DNA of 64,000 bases from Haliotis asinina (GCF_037392515.1 NC_090283.1:15375501-15439500), one strand, 5' to 3'. Counted from the first letter of the stretch, positions 50,322-63,385 are shown. Notes: a model not told the origin generated them from the letters alone. Program-made: numbers and translations.

Positions 50322-50345
50322 TGTGTGTGTCTGTGTGTCTGTGTA
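50287..50345. repeat. (GC)n/(GT)n microsatellite
   Basis: About nine GC dinucleotides directly followed by about 13 GT dinucleotides; alternating purine-pyrimidine throughout. Confidence 0.95.
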
Positions 50346-50349
50346 ATAC

Positions 50350-52650
50350 CATTATTTATGTATTTTATTTGTTTAAGCAGTCTGACTGTTGAAAGAATTG
50401 AGTTGTTTAAGCAGTATGATTATTGAAGGAATGGTAAACATGCATGGGCCTCAGATGTTTTTATATGATTGCATAGGGTAAGATGCAGGAAAAATACAAA
50501 TGTTTAACACACTTTTGCAAGAAATACACTATTTTCAAATCATTTTTACAGAATGAAATAAATAAACCTTAAAGCACTATGTGATAACACCATGTTTCGT
50601 GCATTCTGGAAATTACGTATTGCACTGCATTCGTCTTAAGTTCATCTACTAAGAGAAACATAAGAATGCATGGGAAACACGAGCACAACGTGGGAGCCCC
50701 CTACACGTGCATGGGGTGTCATTATGAATCTTGACGTTTTTCAGGCATTTCGATAAATCACTGTAGACCATGTTTTTTCCAATAATTTTCTTGCATCTGT
50801 GCATGGTCAATGTTTCAGGGTCAAATCACACACTACTGACTGAAAATTGTAAACATGAAAGTTTCATGTCGTACTCCAGTCATCTAACAAGTTGAATAAC
50901 TGAACAAACAGCTTTGCTTTGAATGAAATCCATGTGGTGATGCATTCTCAAAACATCCATTATTATTGAATCATCAGCATTGATTCAATCCCATATATCT
51001 CCCAATTTCGACAATCGCACATTAAAAGTACAGTTCCTCTACTTTTTTGAAGAGTATAATTACATGGTATCAGTTTCAAAAGTCTGACTGTTCTCGGTAG
51101 AGAAACTACAAGACCATAACTCCTGTCGCAGTTTTCATGAAGCATGTGTTTTCCCTTTCATAAAGATGTATATATGTTCTTCCTGTCACGCGTTATGTCG
51201 TCACAATCAATTGTACCTTGGGTCAAATGACCAAAATACCGAATGAATAAATTGATTTGAATCAGTTGAATCTATGGATTCATTAATCGGAAAGCCGAGG
51301 TCGTTTTTCTTGTTTTTCTTGCCATTTTGCAAATTTTTTTGTGAAATTTCGATAACGGAAAGTGACTTTTACGTTAGTATTCTTCTTTAAAACATTGCTA
51401 TCTCTATATGTCTGTAACATGGCGGGTGCGAAGTAAAGTTTATTGCTATTGAATTTGAAATCGTCGCTCAGATCCTGCTAAATCAGCATCGCTAAGTTGA
51501 CGCTAACTAGCATTCAGTCAATCTAAACATCACGTGTATACCTCAGAGTTTACTATGTAGACTGCAGCAGTTCGTTGATAATCGATTTAAACCATGAGCA
51601 TTGGATGGACGAAAAATGATATGAGGAATAGCATCATCCTCGTTTAAATCTTTCTGAAGAAACGATAAATTAGTTCTCTGTAATCATGTCTCTTAATTTG
51701 TATGTGTTTCGTCCTTATAACAAATATGGTGGACATGTTGATTTATCATTTTTTTCAATGTGCTTCAAACTGGAGAAGGTTTCAGCGTTCATGACTTGAA
51801 TGGATTATGCATTCCATGGCTAAATAGAAAATGTGACAGACGTTCAGAAATCTTTGTGCGCAATTCAAACTTCTCTTTGTTATGAGCAGTCGTCTGTGTT
51901 TGTCTGTTAAGTTGGTCTCCGAAGTCTAATCAATCATTGTGTCTTGGAATATTTCAATCTTTATTTGTTCAGATGTCATGATAACGTTATTCTTAGCACA
52001 TTTTGAGTGGGCGTCTGAAGCCTTTACACGTCCACGCAACAAATCACCACCTTGGCATTTCACCGCATCTACTTTAAAGGCCCGAGTATAGTAAATATAA
52101 TCTCGTTAAAGGCAAACAACATCTCATGTTAGCAGTTCTCGGCAATTATTCCTTACTTGACAGAAATGTAAGACCCTTCATGGATTATGTAAAACATCCT
52201 GTCCCTCGAGCTTTGTGTGTTTGCTGAAGTATTGCTCCTTACACGGGTATCTTTAATGAATCGTTCTTGTCGAACGACGAAATGCCAGGGTTCCATGACC
52301 ACGAACTGCATCATAAATGTTGTATCAGCATCATTACTAATTTTCTCAGTGTTAAAGTTTAATAAGTGTTGCAAACCTTACTTTCTGGTATTCTGTGTGT
52401 TTTGAAGCATTCCTAGTCAGGTCTTCGCTGCTTTGTTTCACCTGTTTAAAAGTTCGTCCCTTGAGAGCGAAACATATTGGTATCGTTGGGACGTTTCTGA
52501 GTAAGACGTCTTTTCAGGATTGAACCGGTAGATCAGAAATTAGAAAACACGGATATATGACTAGCTTTCTAAACAACTATTGTGTGTGGCTTGATGTCCT
52601 CGTCTGTTTTCGTTTCCTGGTGTAATTTGCATCCGGTAATAAGGACATAT
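50350..52650. other. Unassigned AT-rich sequence
   Basis: No gene, RNA or repeat family was recognised in this 2.3-kb stretch. Confidence 0.5.
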
Positions 52651-52659
52651 ATATGTTTC

Positions 52660-52965
52660 ACATATTTCTCTCTCTGTCTGTCTATGCCTCTTCCTCCCTC
52701 TGTTTCTCTCTCTCTCTCCCTCTCGCGGTCTCTCTCACACTTCTTTCTCTCACACAATCTCGCTCTCTTTCTATCACTCACGGTGTCACTCTAACTCTTC
52801 TTTCTCTCACTCTTCTCTCTGTCTCTGTTGGTCTCTCTCTCTCTCACTCTTCACATTCTCCCCCTCTCTCGGTCTCACTTTCATCTTTCACTCTCATCTT
52901 TCTCTCGCTCTCTTCTTTCTCTCACTCTCGCCTTTCTCTCTGGCACACACTCTCTCTCACATTGG
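52660..52965. repeat. (CT)n-rich low-complexity tract
   Basis: Imperfect TCTCTCTC/ACTCTCTC with interspersed TTCTTTCTC words, about 300 bp. The 119-codon frame at 52653-53012 is a repeat artefact. Confidence 0.95.
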
Positions 52966-53412
52966 CTCTTAAGTTTCGTTTAACCACCGTCGAACGCTCT
53001 GTGTGTCATTAGTGTAACGAGACTTATCAATGACACGTATCAAATTAAACCTTCAGCTGTCTCTGGGAGAGACACATGCAGAATGAGTGACCCTTCCATA
53101 CTAAACCTAGCGTTGAGTTACAACCCGATACCCAGTTAAAGTCCAACGTGACCGACATCGTAACATTATTTCCACAGTGGTTAACATATAACAAACGTCG
53201 TGGCAATATGGCGCCGTGTGGACTTCTTCAACACTTTACCCAGTGTCTCTTTGAACTAAGTCCAGTGCATTTACCTATCGGTTTACCATACGCGCTGAAC
53301 GTACCACTGCAGAGACACATCCTTATGGATCAGCTGCCATACAAAAAGCTTAGGCATCATGCAACTCATGCTGGTCTGGCTACATATCGCGTGGCTTCAC
53401 ATCGGCTGTGAA

Positions 53413-53558
53413 GGTGGGTCCGTGGTTGAAGCGTTAGCTCGTCTCGACAAGGACGGGGTACGGTTCCTGCATGGGTACAGTGGGTGAAACCAATTTCTGA
53501 TGTCCCCCGCTGTAATACTGATGACATATTTCTAAAGCAGTTTAAAACGTTACTCATT
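53413..53558 (+). repeat. SINE family B, nearly complete
   Basis: GGTGGGTCCGTGGTTGAAGC, GGGGTACGGTTCCTGCATGG, CCAATTTCTGATGTCCCCCG, CAGTTTAAAACGTTACTCAT. Confidence 0.8.
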
Positions 53559-53625
53559 CGCTCTCCTGAAATGTGCACCATGTGTAAAATTACTGTCGCG
53601 CTACCTATTGATCATATACACCACT

Positions 53626-53875
53626 GTCGCGCTACCTATTGATCACATACACCATAGGGAACATTCAGTTCTGTCTTCGGGAGGTATGTAGAGACCTATC
53701 GGCCCTTTCATACGCATGGTAAATTCTCAGAATTGATATGGGATTCCCCAAAAAGCGCTACTTACTGATCATACACACCATGGGGAAATTTCAGTTCTGT
53801 CTTGGGGAGGTACGTGAAGACTTATCGACCCTTTCATACGCAAGGTAAAATTCTCAGAATTGATATGCGAGCCCC
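53626..53875. repeat. Tandem duplication, period about 126 bp
   Basis: CGCTACCTATTGATCACATA and CGCTACTTACTGATCATACA start two copies, each containing TTCAGTTCTGTCTTSGGGAG and CTCAGAATTGATATG. A short third start is at 53593. Confidence 0.85.
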
Positions 53876-54669
53876 AAGTTAGGTCGCTAAAACCAGAGAG
53901 ACTATATAGTTGTCGTTTTGTGTGCCGTAAACTCCCTGAGGCTTCTTTCCACAAAGAAAGCTTTACAAGTATAATAACAAAAATAATGGTTGTGTGATGA
54001 ATCTCCGTGGACTACTTCAGCTGTACTTTGGTCTGTAAATAACTGTAAATTCACTGCCTAAGACTAATTCAATCCTTATGGTAGATCCGAAACCAAAACT
54101 TTTATTGTCTGCAACAGACACAATGCAATTCTCTCTCTGGTTCGTATCTAACGTGAATAATAATAATATCAGGGCTAGTCTATAAATCTACTCACTTTAC
54201 GACACACGCACTTCGAGCAAACAAACCTGTGTAAACACAATTCAGTAGTGATCAGTAGTGTTTTCCGCAATGAATGTGTCATGTCAAGGAAAACTGGACG
54301 ATTATAAATTTAATTTATGTACGGGAGTGTCAGGGTGACCTTTTCCAGGAAACTAGTTGTGTGTTTGTAACGCACAGGTAGTATTTTTCCATGTAACTTT
54401 TCGAATTTGAATCATTGGTGTCTATGTAATCAGTATATCTGTGTTGCACGCTGTCTGCAAACAGTTCCGAGTTTGAATCCATTGTCATTGAGGACAACTT
54501 GCCAGGACACACCAAAATCTGTTTTCCTCAATAAATCCAATAAATTGTGAACGGGAAGAAATTCATGCGTTTCCTTTTGCACGCAGATTCCACGTATAAT
54601 TGCTACTAAAAGTCGGGTGGTTTCTATGCTCTTGCGACAGTTGACAATCATAAATTTGGTGTTAAAGTC

Positions 54670-55665
54670 ATGCCTAGACTTACTGAGGCTCAGCGCAACA
54701 ATGCTATTGGTCATTTGGATGTTGAGGAGTCTCAGTCTGCGATTGCAATGCAACTGAATGTGTCACAGAATACCATGGCAAGACTTTGGCATCACTTCCA
54801 GCAGCAAGGATCAACACGTTATGGCCAAGGTCAGGTCGACCCTGTATGATCACGCCCGCTCAGGACGGGTTTATTCGGCTTTAAAATTTCGGAACAGGTT
54901 CACCACAGCATGCTCCACAACATCGGTAGTGCCAGGACACAGAACAATTTCCGACTAGACTGTGAGAAACCGCTTACGCGTTCCAGAAGACCTTTGCGAG
55001 GACCTGTCCTTACACGTCAACATCGGCAACAACGCAGATAGTGGTGTCGGCAACATCTCCCGTGGCTATTGCAAAGGTGGAGAACTGTTATCTTTAGTAA
55101 TGAGTCACGTTACATGCTACGATGGCCCGACGGAAGAGTGTGCGTATATCGACGTCGTAACGAACGCTAACTTGCAAATTGTGTACAGGTAGTGGACAGA
55201 TTTGGAGGTGACAGTGTCATTGTTTGGGGTAGAATCTCATACAGTGGAGGTCAGATCTCATTCAGCTCCAGGGCAATTTGACGGCTCGACGTTACCGTGG
55301 TGAAATCATCAGGCCTCATGGCCTTCCTTTCATGAACCGCCAGAACGTCATTTTTCAGCACGATAACGCTAGGCCGTGTACTGGAAAAAATAACCTGGGA
55401 TTTCCTTGGCCAGAACAACGTTGAGGTTCTTGATTGGCAGTCACGATCACCGGATCTTAAGCCTACATTTGTGGGACGAATTGGATCGTCGTGTGCGACA
55501 CAGTGACCCTCAGCCACAGACGTTACCTGCTCTTTGTGGCCTTGAGGGAAGAGTCCCGGGCACTTCATCTGGAATCTGGTCCAGTCTATGGGACGCCGAT
55601 GCCAAGCAAACGGTGGCCACACAAGATACTGACTGCTCTGCGACCTTGACCTTGGAACACTAGTC
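54670..55665 (+). pseudogene. Tc1/mariner transposase pseudogene
   Basis: Starts at ATG 54670 with MPRLTEAQRNNAIGHLDVEE and a helix-turn-helix-like QSAIAMQLNVSQNTMARLWH. After a stop at 54849 it continues in shifted frames with SRYMLRWPDGRVCVYRRRNE, GDSVIVWGRISYSGG, NVIFQHDNARPCTGK, VEVLDWQSRSPDLKP and LWDELDRRVR-like sequence. The first catalytic block reads SNESR where Tc1 has an Asp, and several stops and frameshifts break it. The minus-strand 138-codon frame (55251-55667) is only its antisense. Terminal inverted repeats were not found. Confidence 0.9.
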
Positions 55666-56129
55666 ATTTGTGACGTATAGTTTCTTGCAGCATTGGACCT
55701 TTAATATTTATTCAGGTTTTCTTCATGACTGCCCTGTATTAATGAACATTAAGTGTATAAATTGATAACAATGTTCAGCTATGCTTTTCTTTTTTAAAAT
55801 AGTATACTTGCGTCGAGACCATGAATCTGTGCATCGAAACAAAACTCCGGTTGCCGTGTCCCCATCTCACTGTCACACGCTTGAATGCGTCGTCAGAGAG
55901 TAGGACGAATCGGCTACCATACACCCTACCTTGCCTTGAGAACCGTGACGAAACGGACATCAAGGGGTTAATGATGTAGATATAAGTATATTAGTCCATT
56001 TACAAAGACAAACACATGCGCTTGGCCCGATCAAATTAATCTGTAGATTAACCTGATATTAAACACAAACTGCTATATAACAATGTACTCTAAACGTACA
56101 TAAGCTATACACCCTATTTGGCCTGTAAG

Positions 56130-56450
56130 TCATTCGACGCGTAACTTCCGGTACTTGGCTGGCTTGTGGAACTCCATTCTGACATCCAATCAGGACTGAT
56201 GCCGGCGATTCTGAAAACAGCACTTGTAAAGTCTCTTTTGAACAAGCCAGTTAGATACATCTGTGAAGTATGTTACATCAGGGAGACTATATACAGAGTT
56301 AGAGGAAACTCCTAGAAAAGCCCCTGAACGTATGTCTCGGGTCGTTACGTAACCAGTGTAGCCAAAATGGCGGCAGCTGAATATTTAGGATTGAGCCCGG
56401 TTTATTTTCGACAGCTGATTAAATTCGCTGAGTGTTGTGACAACTGAAAA
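56130..56450 (+). promoter_or_regulatory. Promoter-like segment with ETS and YY1-type motifs
   Basis: ACTTCCGG at about 56144 is an ETS-type site. CCAAAATGGCGGC at 56363-56375 is a YY1-type site of the sort that often overlaps the start codon of TATA-less genes. The region is GC-richer than its surroundings. Confidence 0.4.
56367..56447 (+). CDS. Candidate 26-residue ORF or first coding exon
   Basis: ATG in the YY1-like motif opens MAAAEYLGLSPVYFRQLIKF and stops six residues later. The composition looks protein-like, but no donor clearly extends it. It could be the first exon of a plus-strand gene running right, or a short peptide, or chance. No domain is known to me. Confidence 0.25.
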   Translation: MAAAEYLGLSPVYFRQLIKFAECCDN

Positions 56451-56654
56451 CCGACATGTAGAAGAAAAGTTAACGAGTTTGTCGCTTCAGTTTAAGTCAA
56501 TTGTTGCTAGTGACAGTATTAAGACAGTAGATTTGTAGTAAAGTTTCAAGTCGGTATGTTATAGCCCACTGGCTTCCATTCTCGATTCCCCGCAAAGGTA
56601 AACTAAAATGTGTCGATAAAAACGTCTTTCGCACATTCGTTTAATTTTCAGAAG

Positions 56655-57205
56655 CGAAACACACCGTTAATTGAAAGGTATTTGCTAGAAAATGTGATAG
56701 TTTTATGACTTAAAAAGTGGTTACGGTGTGTTTGAGGAGTGTGAAAAATATGACATATAGTTTATCTCTTTTTATCCGCCATTGAATTGCTATACTGCGT
56801 TGTTTGAGTGTTTCTTGTTATTGCTTCTAAAATCCTTTCACACCTTTAATTTTTATGAGGGGAATATACTATCAGATGAAATGTGTTTGCAAGTATTAGT
56901 GATAGTTTCATAATCTAAAACAACATGCTAGGGTGTATATGAAGTGTCTGAAAAATGTGACATGGCTGATTTGATATGAGCAGCCATTGAAATACTACAC
57001 TGCGTCGTTTGAGTGTTTCTAGTTATTATTCTAAAACTTCTTTCACATACACGTTCAATTTTTATGAGGGGAATATATCATCAGGTGAAAGGTGTTTGCA
57101 AGTAATAGTGATAGTTTTATGGTTTTAGAAAAATTGTTAGGGTGTATGTGATGAGTGTGAAAATTATGACATAGCGCCGATCTGATCTGATCCGCCATTG
57201 ATGCT
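56655..57205. repeat. Tandem repeat of about 205-214 bp, nearly three copies
   Basis: The CCGCCATTGA word at 56776, 56990 and 57192 marks the period. Shared blocks include GTTTGAGTGTTTCT, TTTTTATGAGGGGAATATA and GTGTTTGCAAGTA. Confidence 0.9.
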
Positions 57206-57209
57206 TGTG

Positions 57210-60200
57210 GTGCTAGAGGGTTATAGTTCTATAAATTTTTTCTTGTCGATCTTACTTGACAAAACTGGAAAGGTGTTTACAACGCTTTGTTACAGTTTAA
57301 AACTTTCTCTTTGTGAGGTGTATGTGACAGTGTCACTTATCATTTTGTTAATGTCCATGCCATTCCCCACATGCAATAAGATATCTGAATTAATTATTAA
57401 TGTAAACAATGTCTCAAAGTAGATTTTTAAAAAGGAAGCTAATGTTAACACGCGTTCTAGCGATACTTTTGCGTTCTTTGGCATGTTTTGGAAGGGATGG
57501 CCGTGGTGTATCATTTATTCTTTTATTGTCTTTCTTTATTTCTTTTATTCATTTAAATTCTTTTTGTTAATCCTTACTATAATTCATTCATCCATTCATT
57601 GTAAAATTCCGACCGATACAATAAACTGGCTGAAGTTCTGTGGAACACAGCTGAAGTTGTGCTGGGAACGAGTGTGCGCTGTGTTCGTTGGTGCAATACG
57701 ATACACACGTTAATAAGTACAAATGGTAAAGCAAGCAAACGAATAACCTATCCCGGTTGTAGATTATCCCTGGTTACATGTTTATACTACGAGAATGTAA
57801 CTTAGATGCAGTGAGAATAGTTTGTAGAACTGGTACTTAGCAAACCAATGGCGTATTTAAGGCAAAAACACACGATTGAACGGTAGCAGGTCATGTACAG
57901 TACCAAAGGTAGCAAGTTGCTCTACAGGGAGTTAAAGTGCGTTGATATGGTAAGTAAACTGTGGGGTAGAATCTTCATGAAACAGAGCATCAACCTGTCT
58001 GAGGTAGGCACGTGGTACACGGAGTTAGCCTTGCTCCAAAAGCTGTTCTGAATGCTAAACCCATGGTGTATTGTAATTTTATCATTTAAAGAAGTCAATC
58101 TACATAAGCGAAGAGTACATGGAAAGACACCAGTCTGTTAGACTGATATTTATATATTTTTTTAGAAATTTTCACTTGAACTATTGTTATTACCCCGGAG
58201 ACGTGTGCAGGTCTACACCGCAGGCTAAATGGCGATTTGTTGTTTCTGAAATCCGGCAGACTTTCCTACCCAGAGTTCCACACGACCAGCATTCGTGAAA
58301 TCAGAGGCAGTTCACACAATCTGTTGTATATGTCTTTTCCCATCGGATTCACATTGAAGGGTCTATATACGAATAGAACACCTTTGATAGAGCAGTAAGA
58401 AAGCATACTTAATACTGTTTCGATTTACTCACCGATCCTTGTTTACACCTTTTGTCTGGCTTCTTGTGCTGTCATGGGCGACGGGGAAAACAAGGTACAC
58501 AGGCATTTTGATTTATAAATATGTATTGTCATCCAGCTCATTGTTACAGTTGTAGAAGACTATTTATATAGCTATGAAAACAGTATGAAGAGAGCATCGA
58601 AAATATTGATATTAGGTCAGTTTCTTCTGTTCTTATTCTCACATTTAGAGTAATGAATCAGATTCTGCGTTTGTCTGCAAACAGAGGAAAGGTTTGGTCG
58701 TGTGATATGCAAATTAGCCTGGGGCAGTAGTGCTATGCCACTGTTTGTTTGGTTGCTTTTTTTCTGCAAAAATAATTCATTCAATTCTTAACTTATAGCG
58801 TTTTATGAGATATTGTTTATATTTACTTCAGAAACTAATGTTTCATCTGGTCGTCGAATACAAATCCATGGGTCGGTCACCGAATGGTCTTGGCAGTGAT
58901 TCGCATTTGGGCTTCCTTGGGAACATGTTTGGTCAATAGATGTTTTAGTAGCATTAATTAACGATGCAAACTAAATAAACTGAAAACGATTTCTTCGCAC
59001 GGGACTCTGGGATATTCAGACGCACGTGTTTCTGGACATTGGAGGACGCTACCAGTCGTAATGTTATTGGATGGTCAGGTTGAAACAGTTTCATTAGTAA
59101 ATTATTAATAAGTGGTGTTTTTTTTTATCTTGTACTGACTAACTTCTGATACCGCTGAACACAACGCACTGGGTAAGGTGGTATATTTCACGACCGTTAT
59201 TTTCAGTAATCATCGGATAATCACGGTCGGTATTTTTTACTTTAGGGCAACTAGCTTATTATTTTCGCGAGTCATATTATCATTTTGTTCCAGTATGTAG
59301 GTTCTAAAAGTCTACCATTTCCTGTTGCACCCCAAGCGGCCTTATTCTGTCAATAGGTTATCTGTTATTAGAATATTTAATTTACTCCAAAACAGGGTGA
59401 TGCTGGCCACTATCTCACCGTATTTAACGATTCGTCCAGCCGTGTGATAGCTATCCCTCTTTCTCCTATATTTTCCTATTTTGCCGAGCCAGGTCATTGA
59501 GTTCTGATGACTGATAAGAAGACCGTAGCCAACCTCTTTATTTACACACATCTCGTCACTTATTTGCTGCCTCGATTGCGGGTTGGCTTCTGTAAGCCCT
59601 GACTTGCGTAGATAGCCATTCATTGTTTCATCCTATTCATGCTGAGCGTCATGCAGAGCAAAAACAGAACCTACCTTGAACACCTGTATGACGAAGGAAT
59701 TGAATCGCCGACTTTCCAGTCTCCAGGCTGATAATATACTCACTGGTCTAACGAGGAAATTTATAAGGTTTACAATCATTTCATCAACAGTTTCCTTTTA
59801 CGTATCTGATTACAACTGCTGTTTTTCAGTTCCTTTTTGCACTTGACTGTGAAAGCAATTTGTCTTTCTGTTTAAAACGCCTCTCTCAGACGGACCAGTC
59901 TGGACCAGGTAAACCACTGATCAGTATCTTATACAAAAGCTTGCAAAGTTCCATATGCGCCGAATATATTGCTCCGTCGGGTCGCTGAGAAAGGGACATA
60001 GTACTAACAAGAATTTCATGCTTCCATTTTCTTCAGTTGTGACAAGTATCTTTCGACAAGAAATGCAAGTTTTCATTCCGTAAACGGTGGTATTAATTGC
60101 CACTATTTCACGTATTAAGAAAGTACCTAAATGTTAAAAATTAATTCAAGACACCGATTTACGACCGTGATTAGTATCATCAGTGTGTTGAATTTCGGTT

Positions 60201-61800
60201 TTGTTTTCAATTCGCGATGGAATATAATAATAAATCAACATATGCACAGATCATGTTTCAAGCGACCCTGATGTTAATAGTAAGTATTTTACAGTCAATT
60301 CGACCACTGACCTCGTGACAGACACTTCGAATCGAATAAACTATACAGGTTTTTAACTTAGTGCAAATAAATACAGCAAACACTAGTACGTTTCTAAACC
60401 AATTTTTGTTAATAGTTAATTAAGTCATTGATTGATTTCCACTATACGAGATGTAGCCTGTTTTATTTAACAGTTGAAACGAACTTACAGGTTGAGGTTA
60501 AACCTTATTTCATCTTGCATGTATGCAAGATAACGATTAGACTGTTTTCAGTTTTGCGTGTGTTTCTCATCTCTTGGGCGAGAGATATACTATTATATAG
60601 CCATATAACAGAAATGCAACGTCACCAATTGAATACCTTTACTTTGATCTATATAAAGTATTAAAAAACTAGCATGCTTGTGTTAACAACAGAGTGCTTT
60701 CACAGTTTAATGTACCTCAGTAATGTTGATATTGGATATATAGCTGACATGTAATTGAGTTTTTGGTTGCTTGCCTTCTTAAAGTAGAAGAGAACATTAA
60801 GTGGTTCTGAAGTTCTTTTTCGAAACATAGCACGTCAAACATGTTGCCATTTAAATGCAATCCAAAACTATCCAAAAGGCACCAGTTCACCGCCTGATCT
60901 ATCCATATGCCATGTTTGCTGAGCAAATTTGAACGGTTTTTAAGTTCTTCTCTGGAGAAGACCACTACCGCCAATTTCAAAGTATAACTTGATGCTTTGG
61001 AATCGCAAGAAACAAACAACCCACCCCAAACAAACAAGTGAGTGAGTGAGTGAGTGAGTAAGAAAGACCCCAGTTTTTGAGTAATTGATATATTTTGAAA
61101 TGTTTTTAGAAATCACCTGGCAATAGATGCTTGTGCAGCTCGATCAATTTGCCTTGAATACTATTGTGTAATAAATGTAGAAGAAATGTTAAGAAGATCA
61201 AGTTGACCTGATTTCTATGTGCAAGGATAGCAGTATGTTTAAATTACACCAGGGGAATGACTGCCTGATGAGCATTGGAAATTGGGAAACGTTTCATTAT
61301 TTGATGTGGGAACGAACATTTAGAGCGCACGGACAAATGAAACTCAAACATAGAGACGCACGTCATGACAGTAGGATTTGAGTACATAATACTTTTCGAA
61401 GGTATGAATGGCTGAACGTCTTTATCGGCTAATCACTATGAACAGCAAACACTATAGCACAACAAAGGGCAAACGCATAAAGAAACAGCAATCAATTCGT
61501 TAACAGCAAGACTGTATGATCGAGTAAGATAGTCTTTGTTGCATTTTCCTTTACTGATAAGCCAGGTTTAATAGTTAACGGGAAGGCGCCATGATAAAGT
61601 ACATCCAGTATTTCTGAAAGCAAAAGAAAAGCAATACAAATTGGTTGCTTTCATTGCTTAGTGATGTAGGAAATCAATTCATTTCGTTGATGCATTCTCC
61701 AACATATTTTAGGTACAAGTTTGAATGGCACAAGTGTAAGTTGATAAAGCATTCTGTGTGGAAGTATGGCTTTCTTAAGTTTGGGATTGATGATTACAGG
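57210..61800. other. Unassigned AT-rich sequence
   Basis: No supported gene in 4.6 kb. A 93-codon minus frame with ATG (59342-59623), a 106-codon minus frame (60717-61037) and other short frames have no domains. A GTGAGTGAGTGAGTGAG tract at 61036-61052 is a SINE-tail scrap or microsatellite. Confidence 0.5.
58474..58494 (+). CDS. Candidate short first exon
   Basis: ATGGGCGACGGGGAAAACAAG followed directly by GTACAC could be a start exon (seven residues) with a moderate donor. It has no independent support. Confidence 0.15.
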
Positions 61801-61811
61801 AATGGTTTGCA

Positions 61812-61925
61812 GGTAAGTCATGTTGTTTTACGTCGCATTCTGGAATACCTAGCAATATGACTTCGATCTGTAAATAATCGATTCTGGAACAAGCTATCCA
61901 ATGATCAAAAACATAAGGATAAGAC
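61812..61925 (-). repeat. SINE family A, decayed 3' half
   Basis: GTTGTTTTACGTCGCATTC, CTAGCAATATGACTTCG, GTAAATAATCGATTCTGG, CTATCCAATGATCAAAAACA. Confidence 0.75.
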
Positions 61926-62633
61926 ATTCTGAGCATTCATAGTGTCTTTCACTGTGACGCCGAACGTGACCAGTGTCTGACTGGCATGATGTGTGGATTA
62001 GGTATGCTAGTGACATGTAATGATTTATAAATGTTTCCAGGACTTCGGAATTTACACAATTCATATGCGAATTAAAAGATGGTTTCGTCTTTATATTGTG
62101 GTTTTCGGCGTTGGATTGTTTGGTTCATTGATTAGTTATAGATCGCTGGCATGTATCCAGAAGTGAGGCTTGTAGCATTATCATTCCTTTTGTCTCATTT
62201 CCCCAATAATTTATCTTATTCCTTTGGTGCATTTAATACAGGTTACAAATAACACATTTTTATCGTTGTGCAACTGTTGCGGCCGCGTGAATTCCACCTC
62301 CCGCCCTTAATCACGTGACAGCCTAGTGGCTATCTTCAGCATAGTAAGGGCCGTGTTTGGTGTATGTAGAATTGCTGTCGATACGGCTAAAGTTATATTT
62401 CAATATTATGTTACATCATTCTAATCCTTATTATGTGTACTTTTTATTGATGTACGGTTGGTACACTACTATTATGAAAATGTTGGAATTTAAAGTGTAC
62501 CAACCCAGTATTATAAGTTTGAAGTCAGTTAACTGCACTTTCCGCTTGATATGTTTTCTTATGTCTATTTTTATGTAAAGAGGATGTTGTCAGCTGTATG
62601 CACATATATACTTTATATATACTTTGCTATCCT

Positions 62634-63385
62634 ATGGCACCCTATTCGGTAATTATCTGAAATTTCAAAAGCACACTTCTCGCTTGTAAAAGGTCAACAC
62701 CAAAAGACCGAAGTCTCGCTACGGCAGTTCCCCTCCGAGGTCCGCCAGTGGGCTATAAATAGGGTTAGCCAGAGGTCAACATCAACAAACCGACCCCGAA
62801 ATTAGCTCTGCTAGAAGGGGTCGAAAAAGCGAAGAGACCGATCGACCGTCAACATCAACCCCATAGCCCCATCCTAAAACAAACCCACCCCACTTCTTAC
62901 CCCTCCCCGACACATTTTATCATTTTTTTGGGTCGTTTCTTTTAACTTCGCCTATATCACTATCCTCTTCTTTTTTTCCTTTCCATACTCCAATTAACCG
63001 CTAGCATGGAACGACCCCGACCCCGAAATTAGCTCTGCTAGAAGGGGTCGTAAAAACGAAGAAACCGACCGACCGTCAGTAAAAGGACGAACCGACCGGA
63101 ACCGGCAATGGACGACTGAAGTGGCTAGCGAAGGATGGACTCTCCGGGTGATATTTGCTAAGTCGGAGGTGGGGTTAGGATTTAGGATAATCCGGTGTTG
63201 TTGAGCTTAAGATAGCTTTTTGTGAGTTTTGTTTGGTTGAAAACTCGCTCCCAAATCTCCGCAGCATTTATATTTTTGTTACCCTGGTATTCCTTTATAC
63301 TTTAAGGTATATCCTGTATAGTCCAGTCCTTCCTTGAGTTACTGCCGGTCCTCATACTTTAGCCTATTAGAAAATAGGGTGCCAT
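62634..63385. mobile_element. 752-bp element with perfect 13-bp terminal inverted repeats
   Basis: ATGGCACCCTATT at 62634-62646 and its exact inverse AATAGGGTGCCAT at 63373-63385. Flanks CTATCCT and CTATGCT resemble a 7-bp target duplication with one mismatch. The interior is more C- and G-rich than the surroundings, has a TATA box (GGGCTATAAATAGGG, 62750-62764) and two copies of a 63-bp block beginning CGACCCCGAAATTAGCTCTG (62791 and 63018). No transposase. Confidence 0.7.

Noticed and set aside
52653..53012. 119-codon plus-strand frame rich in Ser and Leu
   Set aside because: Translation of an imperfect (CT)n tract.
55251..55667. 138-codon minus-strand open frame
   Set aside because: It lies wholly antisense to the Tc1 transposase pseudogene and shows no domain.
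59342..59623. 93-codon minus-strand frame with an ATG start
   Set aside because: The composition is plausible, but there is no domain, splice context or repeat relation; I could not support it as a gene.
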